Below are positions 23,718 to 32,752 of a stretch of DNA of 44,112 bases, one piece after another. The notes under the pieces were generated by a model. The model was not told the origin of the DNA. It made no database searches and saw nothing but the letters and a program-made list of their open reading frames with translations. The position numbers and the translations under genes were made by a program. The stretch comes from Deltaproteobacteria bacterium (GTDB taxonomy: Bacteria; Desulfobacterota; Syntrophobacteria; BM002), in the NCBI GenBank assembly GCA_020347625.1, contig CP070735.1, positions 741,029 through 785,140 on the forward strand. Direction: 5' to 3'. Positions within the stretch are counted from its first letter, which is position 1; each line of letters begins with the position of its first letter.

Positions 23718-24329
23718 ATGGCTGTGATTACTGTTTCCAAGGACTTTGCTTCAGGGGGCAGAGAGCTTGGTCGGTTGCTTGCCAAAAAGCTTGGCTATCA
23801 TTATGTGGACAAATCTCTTTTTCAGAAGATTGCAGAAGATTTGCATGTATCAGAAGGGACCTTGGAGTCTTTTGAGCAGAGCAGGGAGTACAGGATATCG
23901 AATCTTTTTTCCAACGCGTTCAGCACGAGTTACATTCAAAGAATCGTCGGGTACGACAAGACAGTAGTTGAGGAAAGCGACTATCAGAAGAGTTTGGAGA
24001 AACTCATACTCGGGGTAGCCGCAGAAGATAATGCGGTGATTATTGGACGGGCGGCGTACTATTTCTTAAAAGATGTAGAGGACTCCTACCGTTTTCGCGT
24101 CGTTGCTCCCATTGACTCGCGCGTCAAATATGCAGTGGAAAGACTGGGCTTATCCCCATCCCAGGCTCGGAAAATCATAGAAAAGAAAGATAAGAATCAG
24201 GTCTGGTTTCGTCGCTCAGTCTGTGGGGAACATTTTGACAGCCCACTTTTTTTTCATTTAACCCTGAACACGGGCGTAATATCCCTCGACAAGGCTGTCG
24301 ATATGATATTATCGGTGGTCAATGAGTGA
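23718..24329 (+). CDS. Cytidylate kinase-like protein
   Basis: A 203-aa P-loop nucleoside-monophosphate-kinase-fold protein. The N-terminus ITVSKDFASGGRELGRLLAKKLGY is the degenerate P-loop of the 'cytidylate kinase-like' family; VIIGRAAYYFL and RFRVVAPIDSRVKYAVERL follow in order. These proteins are distinct from the essential Cmk and their substrate is not established. GAGGAGGGAG lies directly upstream of the ATG. It follows ino1 by 189 bp and converges on the OmpA lipoprotein. Confidence 0.87.
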   Translation: MAVITVSKDFASGGRELGRLLAKKLGYHYVDKSLFQKIAEDLHVSEGTLESFEQSREYRISNLFSNAFSTSYIQRIVGYDKTVVEESDYQKSLEKLILGVAAEDNAVIIGRAAYYFLKDVEDSYRFRVVAPIDSRVKYAVERLGLSPSQARKIIEKKDKNQVWFRRSVCGEHFDSPLFFHLTLNTGVISLDKAVDMILSVVNE

Positions 24330-24396
24330 ACGAGGGAGGTCGAATTTCGGAAACCAAATTATAGTGGAATCTTCGTTGGAACTGTATTTTTTGGTT

Positions 24397-24414
24397 ACCA
24401 ACTTGCAGGTTGGT
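24397..24414 (+). terminator. Weak hairpin between convergent genes
   Basis: ACCAAC (24397-24402) and GTTGGT (24409-24414) with a 6-nt loop followed by TCTCTT. The T-run is poor, so termination is uncertain. Confidence 0.3.
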
Positions 24415-24418
24415 TCTC

Positions 24419-25171
24419 TTAGCGTTTCGGCATAAGGATTATTTCAATTCGTCGGTTTTGGCGACGGCCTGCCGCTGTGTCGTTAGATGCCAGTGGGCGG
24501 TAATAGCTGTAAGCGGTTGCTGAAAGCCTCTCTGGTTCGATCCAACCCTTTTCCTGCAGATAACGAGCCACCTCTATAGCCCTCGCAGCAGACAACTCCC
24601 AGTTGCTGGGATATTTGTCCATCAAAGCAAGGCCAATGGGGACATCATCCGTATGTCCCTCTACCACAACGTCCTGGTCTTTACTCTCCCTCAAAGAGTC
24701 TGCCAGTTCCAGAAGTACTTCTTTGCCCCTTTTGTTAATCTGGACACTCCCTGTATCGAAAAGAATCTTGTCGACCAAAATCACTTTCAGTTTGCCCTCT
24801 ATTTCCTCAATTCTGATTTCTTGTGCTTCTATCTGATCTTTCAGGGTTGATTCTATCTTAACCTTGGTCGCATGGAGTTGTCTGATAACTTTTTTCTGTT
24901 CTTCAATGGTCGAGTCTTTCTGATCAAGCGCTTGAGAGAGTTCCAAATTTTCATTCTTAATTTCCTTAAGTCTGCCCTGGAAATCTGCCAGGCTGTCAAT
25001 GCACTTTTCTCTGCTTTCCTCAGTGTAGCTCAGTCTAGTTTCCGTGGTCTCCAACTCTTGCTGGGTGTCAGCTAGATTCGCTTCGAGCTGCAAGTATTTC
25101 GTTCTGGAGACACAAGCCGAAAGCAGAAGTAACAGCAGGCACAAAACAAACAACAACCGTCTTTCGAGCAT
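24419..25171 (-). CDS. OmpA-domain lipoprotein with coiled coil
   Basis: A 250-aa outer-membrane lipoprotein predicted to bind peptidoglycan. Signal peptide with lipobox LLSAC (Cys20); a coiled coil rich in Glu/Leu/Gln (about 25-125); then an OmpA/MotB C-terminal domain with ILFDTGSVQI, VEGHTDDVPI, NWELSAARAIEVARYL and GRRQNRRIEIIL. The architecture resembles MotB-like or Pal-like cell-wall anchors. The start at 25171 (MLERRLL) has GGGGGT upstream and is preferred over 25186. A good promoter lies at 25340-25312. Confidence 0.92.
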   Translation of the reverse strand: MLERRLLFVLCLLLLLLSACVSRTKYLQLEANLADTQQELETTETRLSYTEESREKCIDSLADFQGRLKEIKNENLELSQALDQKDSTIEEQKKVIRQLHATKVKIESTLKDQIEAQEIRIEEIEGKLKVILVDKILFDTGSVQINKRGKEVLLELADSLRESKDQDVVVEGHTDDVPIGLALMDKYPSNWELSAARAIEVARYLQEKGWIEPERLSATAYSYYRPLASNDTAAGRRQNRRIEIILMPKR

Positions 25172-25584
25172 AATCTCTACCCCCATGACACAATCTGTTT
25201 TTAAAACCGATCTGATGTCATTTACTATTCCATTTTCGAAATAACTCTCTTCTTCTCCCCTATGCTAATCATATATATCTGTTTCCTGGTAGCTAGGTGA
25301 ATCATATCGATAAGATAGTGAAATGATTGTTTTTAGTCAATAGTGGAAGTTTAGCCATGTAAAGCACCGTCTTTTTGCCCATAAAGTGGTGACGGGTCTC
25401 GTGAGCGAAGAGGAGGAGTCAGACGCTAGAATTTACGGAGCCAGTAGAATGATGGAGCACTGGAATAATGGGTTAATTAGGGAACACGGGCGGGGTCATA
25501 ATCAGCGGTGTGGTTAACTGTCGTGTGGCCTTTGGTATGAATTTGGGCACACTGAGTGAAGGGCAGGATACGGGGAATCTGAGC
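25172..25584. other. Promoter region and gene-free gap
   Basis: Holds the OmpA promoter. Positions 25440-25500 include AATTAGGGAAC in a GC-rich setting also seen near 21722. This motif is known from some bacterial group II introns, but no reverse transcriptase or clear domain V is present. No convincing gene. Confidence 0.35.
25312..25340 (-). promoter_or_regulatory. Sigma70-type promoter for the OmpA lipoprotein
   Basis: Minus strand TTGACT (25340-25335), exactly 17 nt, TATCTT (25317-25312), 140 bp before the start codon. Confidence 0.65.
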
Positions 25585-25803
25585 TCAGATTAAGCTGCGG
25601 AGAACCGGTTTGATCCTTCTAGCCTCGTTGGGGAGTAAACCCTTCGGAACATAGAAAGTCCCAAGTGATCGTGAAAATTGATAACGCGCACAAGCCAGGT
25701 AATCTCCATGACAATATCTCTGGAGCAACTCAAATGCTTGAGATTGTGGGTCTATTTTATTTTGGTAAAACCAGCACTCTCCTGATATGTCACACCGATT
25801 CAT
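25585..25803 (-). CDS. Small Cys-rich protein (C-x5-C ... YC-x6-CARY)
   Basis: A 72-aa soluble protein with four cysteines, C4, C10, C31 and C38, in the order NRCDISGECWFY ... RYCHGDYLACARYQ, then VPKGLLPNEARR. I recognise this pattern from small proteins of Desulfobacterota and Geobacter-type genomes where it accompanies signalling genes; the function is unknown and the cysteines may bind a metal or cluster. GAGGTGG lies 4 nt before the ATG. It stands alone. Confidence 0.72.
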   Translation of the reverse strand: MNRCDISGECWFYQNKIDPQSQAFELLQRYCHGDYLACARYQFSRSLGTFYVPKGLLPNEARRIKPVLRSLI

Positions 25804-26029
25804 TTCGCCACCTCGATTTCAGGTCGACGTACAGGATGCCGGGCTTTCCGATGGAGCAACCCACGGAAAAATGGTGCTAATGAGGTGACCCAGGCACCCC
25901 CCCCCTTGCTTGATAAATGCAAGGGCTGTGCCTTTTGGCAAATCAGTAGCAAAGAGTAAGAGGACCCACCTTCGCCCAGGCTTGCGCCTTTGTTAGAACT
26001 TCGGCGAGACAAGACAATGCGGCAGGGAG

Positions 26030-26114
26030 GTCAGAAGACAGGAGACAGGAGAATATAAAAGAAATTGGATTACTCTATGCTCTATGCCCCATGCTCTATG
26101 CTCTGCGCCTTAGA
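26030..26114. repeat. CTCTATG heptad tract overlapping a stop codon
   Basis: GTCAGAA/GACAGGA words at about 26030-26057, then six phased heptads at 26073-26114 (CTCTATG twice, CCCCATG, CTCTATG, CTCTGCG, CCTTAGA). The last word contains TTA (26110-26112), the reverse complement of the TAA that ends the DUF166 gene. A CGCC-rich imperfect palindrome lies just before, near 25968-26012. Confidence 0.88.
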
Positions 26115-26802
26115 CCTTTCTTGCTAAAGCTCTTTTGAGAGCCGCAATGTGAATTTCACCGGCAAAATGAACCGGGCTCTTTCCATGTATGGGGTCCCAA
26201 CCAGAGGGGTCTGCAGAGCAGAAAAATTGGGTCTCGAGGCCAATGCGAAATAGCGCTTCTTCCAGATCCATGCCCGCTATCCGTTTTGCCGCCTCCCAGG
26301 TAGCACCGCAGGGAGCTCCTCTAAGTACCTTGATGTGGACAACCTTTCCGTTGGTAACCTCCGCAGCGAACTCTGGCGCGCCAAATCGCTCTCCATAAAA
26401 GCCCAGGCCGACCTGCCTGGAAAGGCCGCATCAGGTCGGAGGGGTCAACGCCCATTTGACCCGCAACTTCTTACCGGATGCGATCAAAGGGATCTCTTTT
26501 TGCTCACAAGCCAGGGCAAGGTCATGAGACAGGTCTGGATGTTTAAAGAAATCCAGGACAAGGTCCGCTTGGATGTCTGGGGGTAGATATTGCGCGGTAT
26601 CGTCGAGTATGGGAGGTAGAGGTAAGTCAATGGAGACCAGATCGAGGGTAAAAAGTTTTTTTCCGTATTTTCTTATACCTTTTACTTTGCTCTCACCACT
26701 GCCATTCTGTTGAAATACAATGATTTTTTGAGGAGCGGGCGTTGCCTTCTCGAGTTTGGCTGTTTCCAATAAACGGTCATTTGCGCACTTCCCAGCAGTC
26801 AT
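26110..26802 (-). CDS. DUF166-family protein, predicted selenoprotein (Sec124)
   Basis: A 230-aa reading frame interrupted only by a TGA at 26433-26431 (codon 124). Before it: KIIVFQQNGSGESKVKGIRKYG, then LPPDIQADLVLDFFKHPDLSHDLA, ASGKKLRVKWALTPPT. After it, in the same frame: CGLSRQVGLGFYGERFG, EFAAEVTNGK, LRGAPCGATWEAAKRIAG and so on for 106 residues to the TAA at 26112. In the DUF166 family the interrupted site is PTCCGL, so TGA replaces the first Cys. A SECIS-like hairpin follows (26420-26403). Cys125 and Cys165 are also family cysteines. Function of DUF166 is unknown; a redox or metal role for the Cys/Sec pair is inference. The start at 26802 has GAGGA 8-10 nt upstream. An alternative is a nonsense mutation. 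Confidence 0.83.
26401..26433 (-). promoter_or_regulatory. SECIS-like hairpin downstream of the in-frame TGA
   Basis: On the mRNA strand, after the UGA (26433-26431), the arms CCAGGC (26420-26415) and GCCUGG (26408-26403) pair perfectly and close a 6-nt loop AGGUCG. The loop GGU lies 18-20 nt after the UGA. In E. coli fdhF the loop is AGGUCU and its GGU lies 19-21 nt after the UGA. Both position and loop sequence are therefore those of a bacterial selenocysteine insertion element. Confidence 0.78.
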
Positions 26803-27171
26803 TTGTCATTTCCTCTAAAGACTCAGAGTTTAGCCCCTGTCGCATTAATCCCAGCCCATTTACCGGGAGTTTTTACTATTATCTATGGGTTAACGCATCA
26901 CTTCTTACAGGCCGACGGGAAGCCCGGTTCAGAAGAATGTGAATTATATCATGAAAATGAAGGATTTTCTCTAGAGAGACAAGCAGCTGTGGTGGATTAA
27001 CCGTAAATAATCCACGTTCAGGCTTGAATTACTCTATCATTAGGAAGGATGATTAGAAGTCTTGGATTTCTTTATTAGACCTGACGGTGTTCAATTCTCT
27101 ATGAGCTTGACTCTTGTTTTCACTGCTGAAATGCGGCAATACCAGTCTTGCTGAGTAAACCTGGTCACGCT
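26803..27171. other. Gene-free gap with a perfect 8-bp inverted repeat
   Basis: GTGGATTA (26992-26999) and TAATCCAC (27008-27015) flank an 8-nt spacer. It may be an operator or RNA hairpin. I see no gene or heptad tract here. Confidence 0.45.
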
Positions 27172-27345
27172 CTACGTCGAAGGCGCTGCTTTTTTATGCA
27201 GTTCTTTGATCTCCTCTACGATCTCTTCCCTTTTGATCAGTCCCTTACGCTCTAAAACGTTCACCAAGGCATCCAGAGTAAAAACTTGAGACCAGAGGGC
27301 TTCTTCATAACTAACAAACTCATTTGAACCTGATTCATCTGCCAT
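27172..27345 (-). CDS. 57-aa helical protein of unknown function
   Basis: Starts MADESGSNEFVSYEEALWSQ, then VFTLDALVNVLERKGLIKRE and EIVEEIKELHKKAAPST. Two amphipathic helices separated by GLIKRE. A GGAGG lies 7 nt before the ATG at 27345, which supports translation. The 'LDALVNVLERKGLI-x-KEE-x-x-EEI' pattern is one I associate with small conserved proteins of anaerobes, but no function is known. Confidence 0.68.
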   Translation of the reverse strand: MADESGSNEFVSYEEALWSQVFTLDALVNVLERKGLIKREEIVEEIKELHKKAAPST

Positions 27346-27422
27346 ATGGAGTCCTCCACTTTCAGCAAAACCTTATTGTTGTAATCAATCGACGGGATTG
27401 TTCTGCAAAAACTACCAGGTGA

Positions 27423-27458
27423 TTTTTCACCTACCGGGCAACTCTATAAGGTGAAAAA
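27423..27458. repeat. Perfect 10-bp inverted repeat TTTTTCACCT/AGGTGAAAAA
   Basis: Arms 27423-27432 and 27449-27458 with a 16-nt loop, between the 57-aa gene and the PilZ gene. A second hairpin AGCTTCG/CGAAGCT lies at 27488-27507, just past the PilZ stop. Together they may form a termination zone for the PilZ transcript, although long T-runs are missing. Confidence 0.5.
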
Positions 27459-27516
27459 ATGCTTCAGTGAGAATCTTTAAATGGAGATAGCTTCGGAAAA
27501 TCGAAGCTCTCTACAG

Positions 27517-27861
27517 CTAGCTGCCGTGAACTTCAATTTCTCCTATAAGCTCTGTCACTGTGTCGTAAATGTACTGGCGGTCTTTATCAGAGATTTCAAC
27601 GAATCTAACTCCCATGCCCAGTGCCAATACCTTACCCGTCCATATTACCTCAGCAGTAATGCTGAGGACCGGACTATCTGGGGGTTTAATGGTTAAAGTG
27701 ACGATTTCACCAAGGTTCGCTGTTTCATCACAGTGTATGTACGCACCACCGACGCCTAAATTTCTCAGCTTGGCCTCTATAAAACCCCTGGTTGTCTTTA
27801 CCGTAACAGGCCATCTGATTTCAGCTCTCGGGTAACTGCGTCTATCGGAATCGACAGCCAT
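27517..27861 (-). CDS. PilZ domain protein
   Basis: A 114-aa single-domain cyclic di-GMP receptor. The RRSYPR (R-x3-R) motif is at residues 7-12 and the second motif, usually D/N-x-S-x2-G, reads NLGVGGAYI with Gly for Ser. GMGVRFVEISDKDRQYI closes the barrel. The start at 27861 has GGGGGTGGG upstream; 27930 would add 23 residues of non-family sequence. Its target is unknown. The 5' region may include the small RNA at 28132-28219. Confidence 0.9.
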   Translation of the reverse strand: MAVDSDRRSYPRAEIRWPVTVKTTRGFIEAKLRNLGVGGAYIHCDETANLGEIVTLTIKPPDSPVLSITAEVIWTGKVLALGMGVRFVEISDKDRQYIYDTVTELIGEIEVHGS

Positions 27862-27953
27862 AATCCCACCCCCCGTCTTGAGATTGTTCTTTCCACCAGT
27901 CCTTGTACAACACCTGGAGCTTTCAAACAATGATTTTATTTAAACAAAGAAAA

Positions 27954-27973
27954 ACTGGTCCATTGGGCCAGGT
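27954..27973. repeat. CCTGGTCC hairpin block, core copy
   Basis: CTGGTCC / GGGCCAG with a 3-nt loop, followed on the minus strand by T5. Same hairpin as at 11819 and 43720. May act as a weak minus-strand terminator upstream of the PilZ gene. Confidence 0.6.
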
Positions 27974-28007
27974 CAAGTTTCAATGGCGTTGCCGGAAAAA
28001 GAGGTTT

Positions 28008-28110
28008 AAGGCATAAGGCATAAGGCGTAAGGCGCAGGGAAGAAAAAAATATTCCAGATTCATTTTACCCTATGCCTTGTACCTTGAGCCCTGTGCCTTT
28101 CTCTTAAGGG
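28008..28110. repeat. Inverted pair of heptad tracts (AAGGCAT / CCTTGTAC)
   Basis: 28008-28042: AAGGCAT twice, AAGGCGT, AAGGCGC, AGGGAAG. 28069-28110: CCTATGC, CTTGTAC, CTTGAGC, CCTGTGC, CTTTCTC, TTAAGGG. The two are roughly reverse complementary. They lie directly downstream of the candidate small-RNA terminator. Confidence 0.85.
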
Positions 28111-28131
28111 AGTAGAAAACCGGGAGAGGGC

Positions 28132-28185
28132 AAAAAAAAGGCCCCTTAGCAAATCAGATCGGATAAGAGCTTGTGCTGCGGGGCC
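28132..28185 (-). terminator. Intrinsic terminator of the candidate small RNA
   Basis: Six GC pairs (GGCCCC/GGGGCC) plus an inner AGCA-type helix, then T8 on the minus strand. It would also stop read-through from the MoaD-like gene. Confidence 0.85.
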
Positions 28186-28219
28186 AATTCGGGAGGGGAT
28201 CGCCCTCCGCTTTAGGACT
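28132..28219 (-). ncRNA. Candidate small RNA or leader with own promoter and terminator
   Basis: A promoter at 28253-28226 would start transcription near 28219. The roughly 88-nt product has a first hairpin GGAGG/CCUCC and a long terminator hairpin GGCCCC (28185-28180) to GGGGCC (28145-28140) with a secondary AGCA-C-AA/UUUGCU helix inside, followed by eight Us. There is no ORF. It may be an independent small RNA or a premature-termination leader for the PilZ gene about 270 bp downstream. It does not match any riboswitch that I can identify by eye. Confidence 0.6.
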
Positions 28220-28225
28220 GAGATA

Positions 28226-28253
28226 TTTACAACAATGACCTTCCTGTTGTCAA
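28226..28253 (-). promoter_or_regulatory. Sigma70-type promoter between the MoaD-like gene and the terminator
   Basis: Minus strand TTGACA (28253-28248), 16-nt spacer, TGTAAA (28231-28226). It is only about 40 nt upstream of the terminator stem and 80 nt after the MoaD-like stop, so it drives a very short transcript. Confidence 0.6.
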
Positions 28254-28332
28254 GAAAAAAATTGAGAAAAACCTCACATAACCCAAGATAATACCAGTGA
28301 CTGCCTCTTTTTCTCTAAAGGACCTGCCCATT

Positions 28333-28578
28333 TCAACCTCCTCCCAGAAAAGGTAGGAAGGTGACATTGTCCTTGTTTTCGAGGATTCTATCCAAAGAGG
28401 AAATCTTGTTGTTTACCGCCACAAAAAGCCCGTTTTCGGGAAATGGAAGTTCCGGGTAGGATGCTTTGATATAAGCCAAAAGGTCAACAACTCGCGTATC
28501 CTTTGAAAGTGGAATCCGGATTTTGTCGGCACGAGCCTGAGCCCGCTGCAAACCTAAAAAGGTAACTGATACATACAT
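28333..28578 (-). CDS. MoaD/ThiS-family sulfur carrier-like protein, AOR-associated
   Basis: An 81-aa ubiquitin-fold protein (MYVSVTFLGLQRA ... NVTFLPFLGGG). The C-terminal Gly-Gly that is activated as a thiocarboxylate in MoaD and ThiS is present, but the chain ends in three glycines. Such genes accompany tungsten-type aldehyde:ferredoxin oxidoreductases, and here it lies 88 bp downstream of one on the same strand. It probably supplies sulfur for the pterin of that enzyme. The gap between them contains five CACTAGG-type heptads (28594-28628). Confidence 0.86.
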   Translation of the reverse strand: MYVSVTFLGLQRAQARADKIRIPLSKDTRVVDLLAYIKASYPELPFPENGLFVAVNNKISSLDRILENKDNVTFLPFLGGG

Positions 28579-28593
28579 GGTCCACCCTTTGGT

Positions 28594-28628
28594 ACTAAAG
28601 ACTAAGCACTAGGCACTGAGCACTGGAA
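28594..28628. repeat. CACTAGG heptad tract inside the AOR operon
   Basis: ACTAAAG, ACTAAGC, ACTAGGC, ACTGAGC, ACTGGAA in one phase, between the AOR stop and the MoaD-like start. One of the few tracts within an apparent operon. Confidence 0.85.
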
Positions 28629-28666
28629 TAGTGGCTACCGCATAGCTAGATGCTCGATTTTCGATC

Positions 28667-30835
28667 TCAGCGCTGTAACCCGTACTGCTTCAATAACGCT
28701 TCTGCCTTCTCGTCGAGGAGATCAAATTTTTCTAAGGTTTCCGGCAAGGGCACCGCGTCCGAATTATATCCCTTGGCCTCATATACCACATCGCACAGCT
28801 TTTGGTAGGCTTCCTGCCTGAGCTCCACCAAGGTCTGGTGCCTATCTTCAGGGGAAGCCGGAAGGGAGTTGTTTTCCCCGAGATGCTGCCTCAGCCAATC
28901 GTCGTAATATTCACTGCGTGATTGGTATTCATTGAAATAAGCCGGTCCCATGGCTCTCAGAGGTATTTGATCGAAAATTCTAGTCCCTTTGCCCTGGCGC
29001 AAGTTTATCATTTTCTGTAAGAGATGCAACCGCTCAGAGTCATTAAGAATATCCTGCACGGTCTTGTTCTTGCCAACGGTAGCGCCGTAGTATTGGGCGT
29101 AATATTCAAGGGTCGGCTGATTCTGAGAGGGGTTATCCGTATTGGCAGCATCGGGATGCCGCACATCGATCCAGGGGAGCTTGCAGAGGCCTACAGCGTT
29201 AAACCAGGTGCGGATCAACGGGAACCATTTTAGGGCATTTGCCTTCATCTCAAATGTGGGTATCTCATTGTGAACCAGATCGATGAAGATGAGCCAGGCC
29301 TCATCATGTTGGGGACCTTTGAGGGAAAATCCATAGCCACCCTGCTGGGCCAATGACTCCTTGCAGAGGTACATGGAAAATTCCAACCCCTTGACTTCCA
29401 TCCCGAACTTATCTAATTCGGCCATGGTCTCTTCTTTGGAAACGGCTGTTTTGGCTGCGTACCTTTCCGCTACCCATCTTTTCGCCCGGTTTACTCCCTG
29501 ACCGCATGTCTTTCCCAGCCCTTCTCCCCTGCCAGTTTCATGAAGAAGACGATCAGCTGACTCGATATTGCCCCAGGTTAAATCATAGCCAGTATCTTCG
29601 ATGGATAGAAAACCTCGCTGGAAGCACTCCATAAGAAAAGAGGCAGTTACACCCATGGAGATTGTGTCTAAGCCGTAGTCGTCGCAATACCAGTTATATT
29701 CCATTATGTACTGTGGATCGAAGATCCCTTGACTGGTTACAGCTGCGACGGTTTCATATTCAGGGCCGTCAATACCTACTCTGCTGCCCGCCTGTGGCCC
29801 TCTGGTCAATTCAACATCCTCAGCCCCTTTAGCGCAGGCCAGGTTGCAACCCAAATAGCAGCCGTCAGGAACTTCCTTGTTGAAGTAGCGATCCAGAAAA
29901 ACATCAGCGAAGACAGCAGGAGCATCCTGATGCTGGCCATACTGATAGTTGTTTACTGGCAGCAGATGAAACTTGTTCATATATTCAGCCAAAACAGGGG
30001 TACCCCAGGCGCTAAGGTGAAGCTGCTTGGAGTCTTGCTGGCTGATGACCGTTTTCAGTGCTGCCCCTGCCTGCTGAACACCTTTCTTATCTACGGGATT
30101 GTTAGCTTTGACGCGGGGCTGACTGGAACGGACGATCACCGCTTTTAAGCCCTTAACGCGCATAACGGTGCCTGTACCCCCTCGCCCGGCCTGCTTGCTG
30201 CGCAATCGGCCCCGTCTCCTGTCATAGAACAGGCTGTTTATTATCCCGAATCTGGCGTGTATAGCGCCGCTGCCGGTAGTTACGGCAGCTAGATTGTCCG
30301 CAAGATTGCCGTCATTGAATTCTTTTAGGAGGGCCTCACCATAGTTGAGTCCCCCAAGATCGGTCTCCCCGCCATATGCAGGGGCCTGAGCAATGCTGAT
30401 GGTGGATTCATCTCCATCCACAATGACTACCACTTCTTTGTCTGCAATTCCTTGAACTGCCAGGGCGTCAAACCCGCACATTTTTAATAGCGGCGCAAAG
30501 TGTCCGCCAATATTTGAATCGATGAAGGTATCGGTCAGGGGAGAAATTGTCCCAACAACGAACTTGCCGGTGCCCGGAAATCTCGGTTCGTTACAAAGCG
30601 GTCCGCCCGCCATAACCAGAATATTTTCCGGGCTGTCGTAGCGGGTTTCCTTGGTAGTCCTCTCCCAGATCATTTTCATGGCGTAACCGCGGCCGCCCAC
30701 GTATTTATCTTTGAAATTGGGCTCCACTTTCAAAATTGATATGGTCAGAGAGGATAAATCCAATTGCAATATCCTGTCAGTATATCCGCCTTTAACGGGC
30801 GCGGCTTCGTATCTGATTGAATCGAGTATCTGCAT
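28667..30835 (-). CDS. Aldehyde:ferredoxin oxidoreductase family protein
   Basis: A 722-aa tungstopterin/iron-sulfur enzyme that oxidises aldehydes to acids (or reduces acids or acyl-CoA) with ferredoxin. The N-terminal domain has GGYTDRILQLDL and VGGRGYAMKMIW; the pterin-binding GTGKFVVGTISPLT follows. Cluster ligands: Cys326, Cys330, Cys334 (GCYLGCNLACAKG, i.e. C-x3-C-x3-C, wider than C-x2-C-x3-C) and Cys551 (AVGLCK). It is longer than typical AOR (about 600-620). The start at 30835 has AAGGAAA upstream; 30919 is a TTG leader. Operon with the MoaD-like gene. Natural substrate unknown. Confidence 0.92.
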   Translation of the reverse strand: MQILDSIRYEAAPVKGGYTDRILQLDLSSLTISILKVEPNFKDKYVGGRGYAMKMIWERTTKETRYDSPENILVMAGGPLCNEPRFPGTGKFVVGTISPLTDTFIDSNIGGHFAPLLKMCGFDALAVQGIADKEVVVIVDGDESTISIAQAPAYGGETDLGGLNYGEALLKEFNDGNLADNLAAVTTGSGAIHARFGIINSLFYDRRRGRLRSKQAGRGGTGTVMRVKGLKAVIVRSSQPRVKANNPVDKKGVQQAGAALKTVISQQDSKQLHLSAWGTPVLAEYMNKFHLLPVNNYQYGQHQDAPAVFADVFLDRYFNKEVPDGCYLGCNLACAKGAEDVELTRGPQAGSRVGIDGPEYETVAAVTSQGIFDPQYIMEYNWYCDDYGLDTISMGVTASFLMECFQRGFLSIEDTGYDLTWGNIESADRLLHETGRGEGLGKTCGQGVNRAKRWVAERYAAKTAVSKEETMAELDKFGMEVKGLEFSMYLCKESLAQQGGYGFSLKGPQHDEAWLIFIDLVHNEIPTFEMKANALKWFPLIRTWFNAVGLCKLPWIDVRHPDAANTDNPSQNQPTLEYYAQYYGATVGKNKTVQDILNDSERLHLLQKMINLRQGKGTRIFDQIPLRAMGPAYFNEYQSRSEYYDDWLRQHLGENNSLPASPEDRHQTLVELRQEAYQKLCDVVYEAKGYNSDAVPLPETLEKFDLLDEKAEALLKQYGLQR

Positions 30836-32665
<1,830 letters not shown>

Positions 32666-32752
32666 TGCAAGCGTTCTGGCACGCTCTCAAAAAAGGCTGC
32701 CTTCAATCAACAGGGGGAAGAATCTGGATGTAAAGTATCGCTGAGGTGAAGC

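Noticed and set aside
25800..26012. Minus-strand 70-codon frame upstream of the CARY miniprotein
   Set aside because: Falls in a GC-rich palindrome region with a C-run and has no SD site.
26110..26440. DUF166 interruption as a frameshift
   Set aside because: Codon-by-codon reading shows the same frame on both sides of the TGA; no insertion or deletion is needed.
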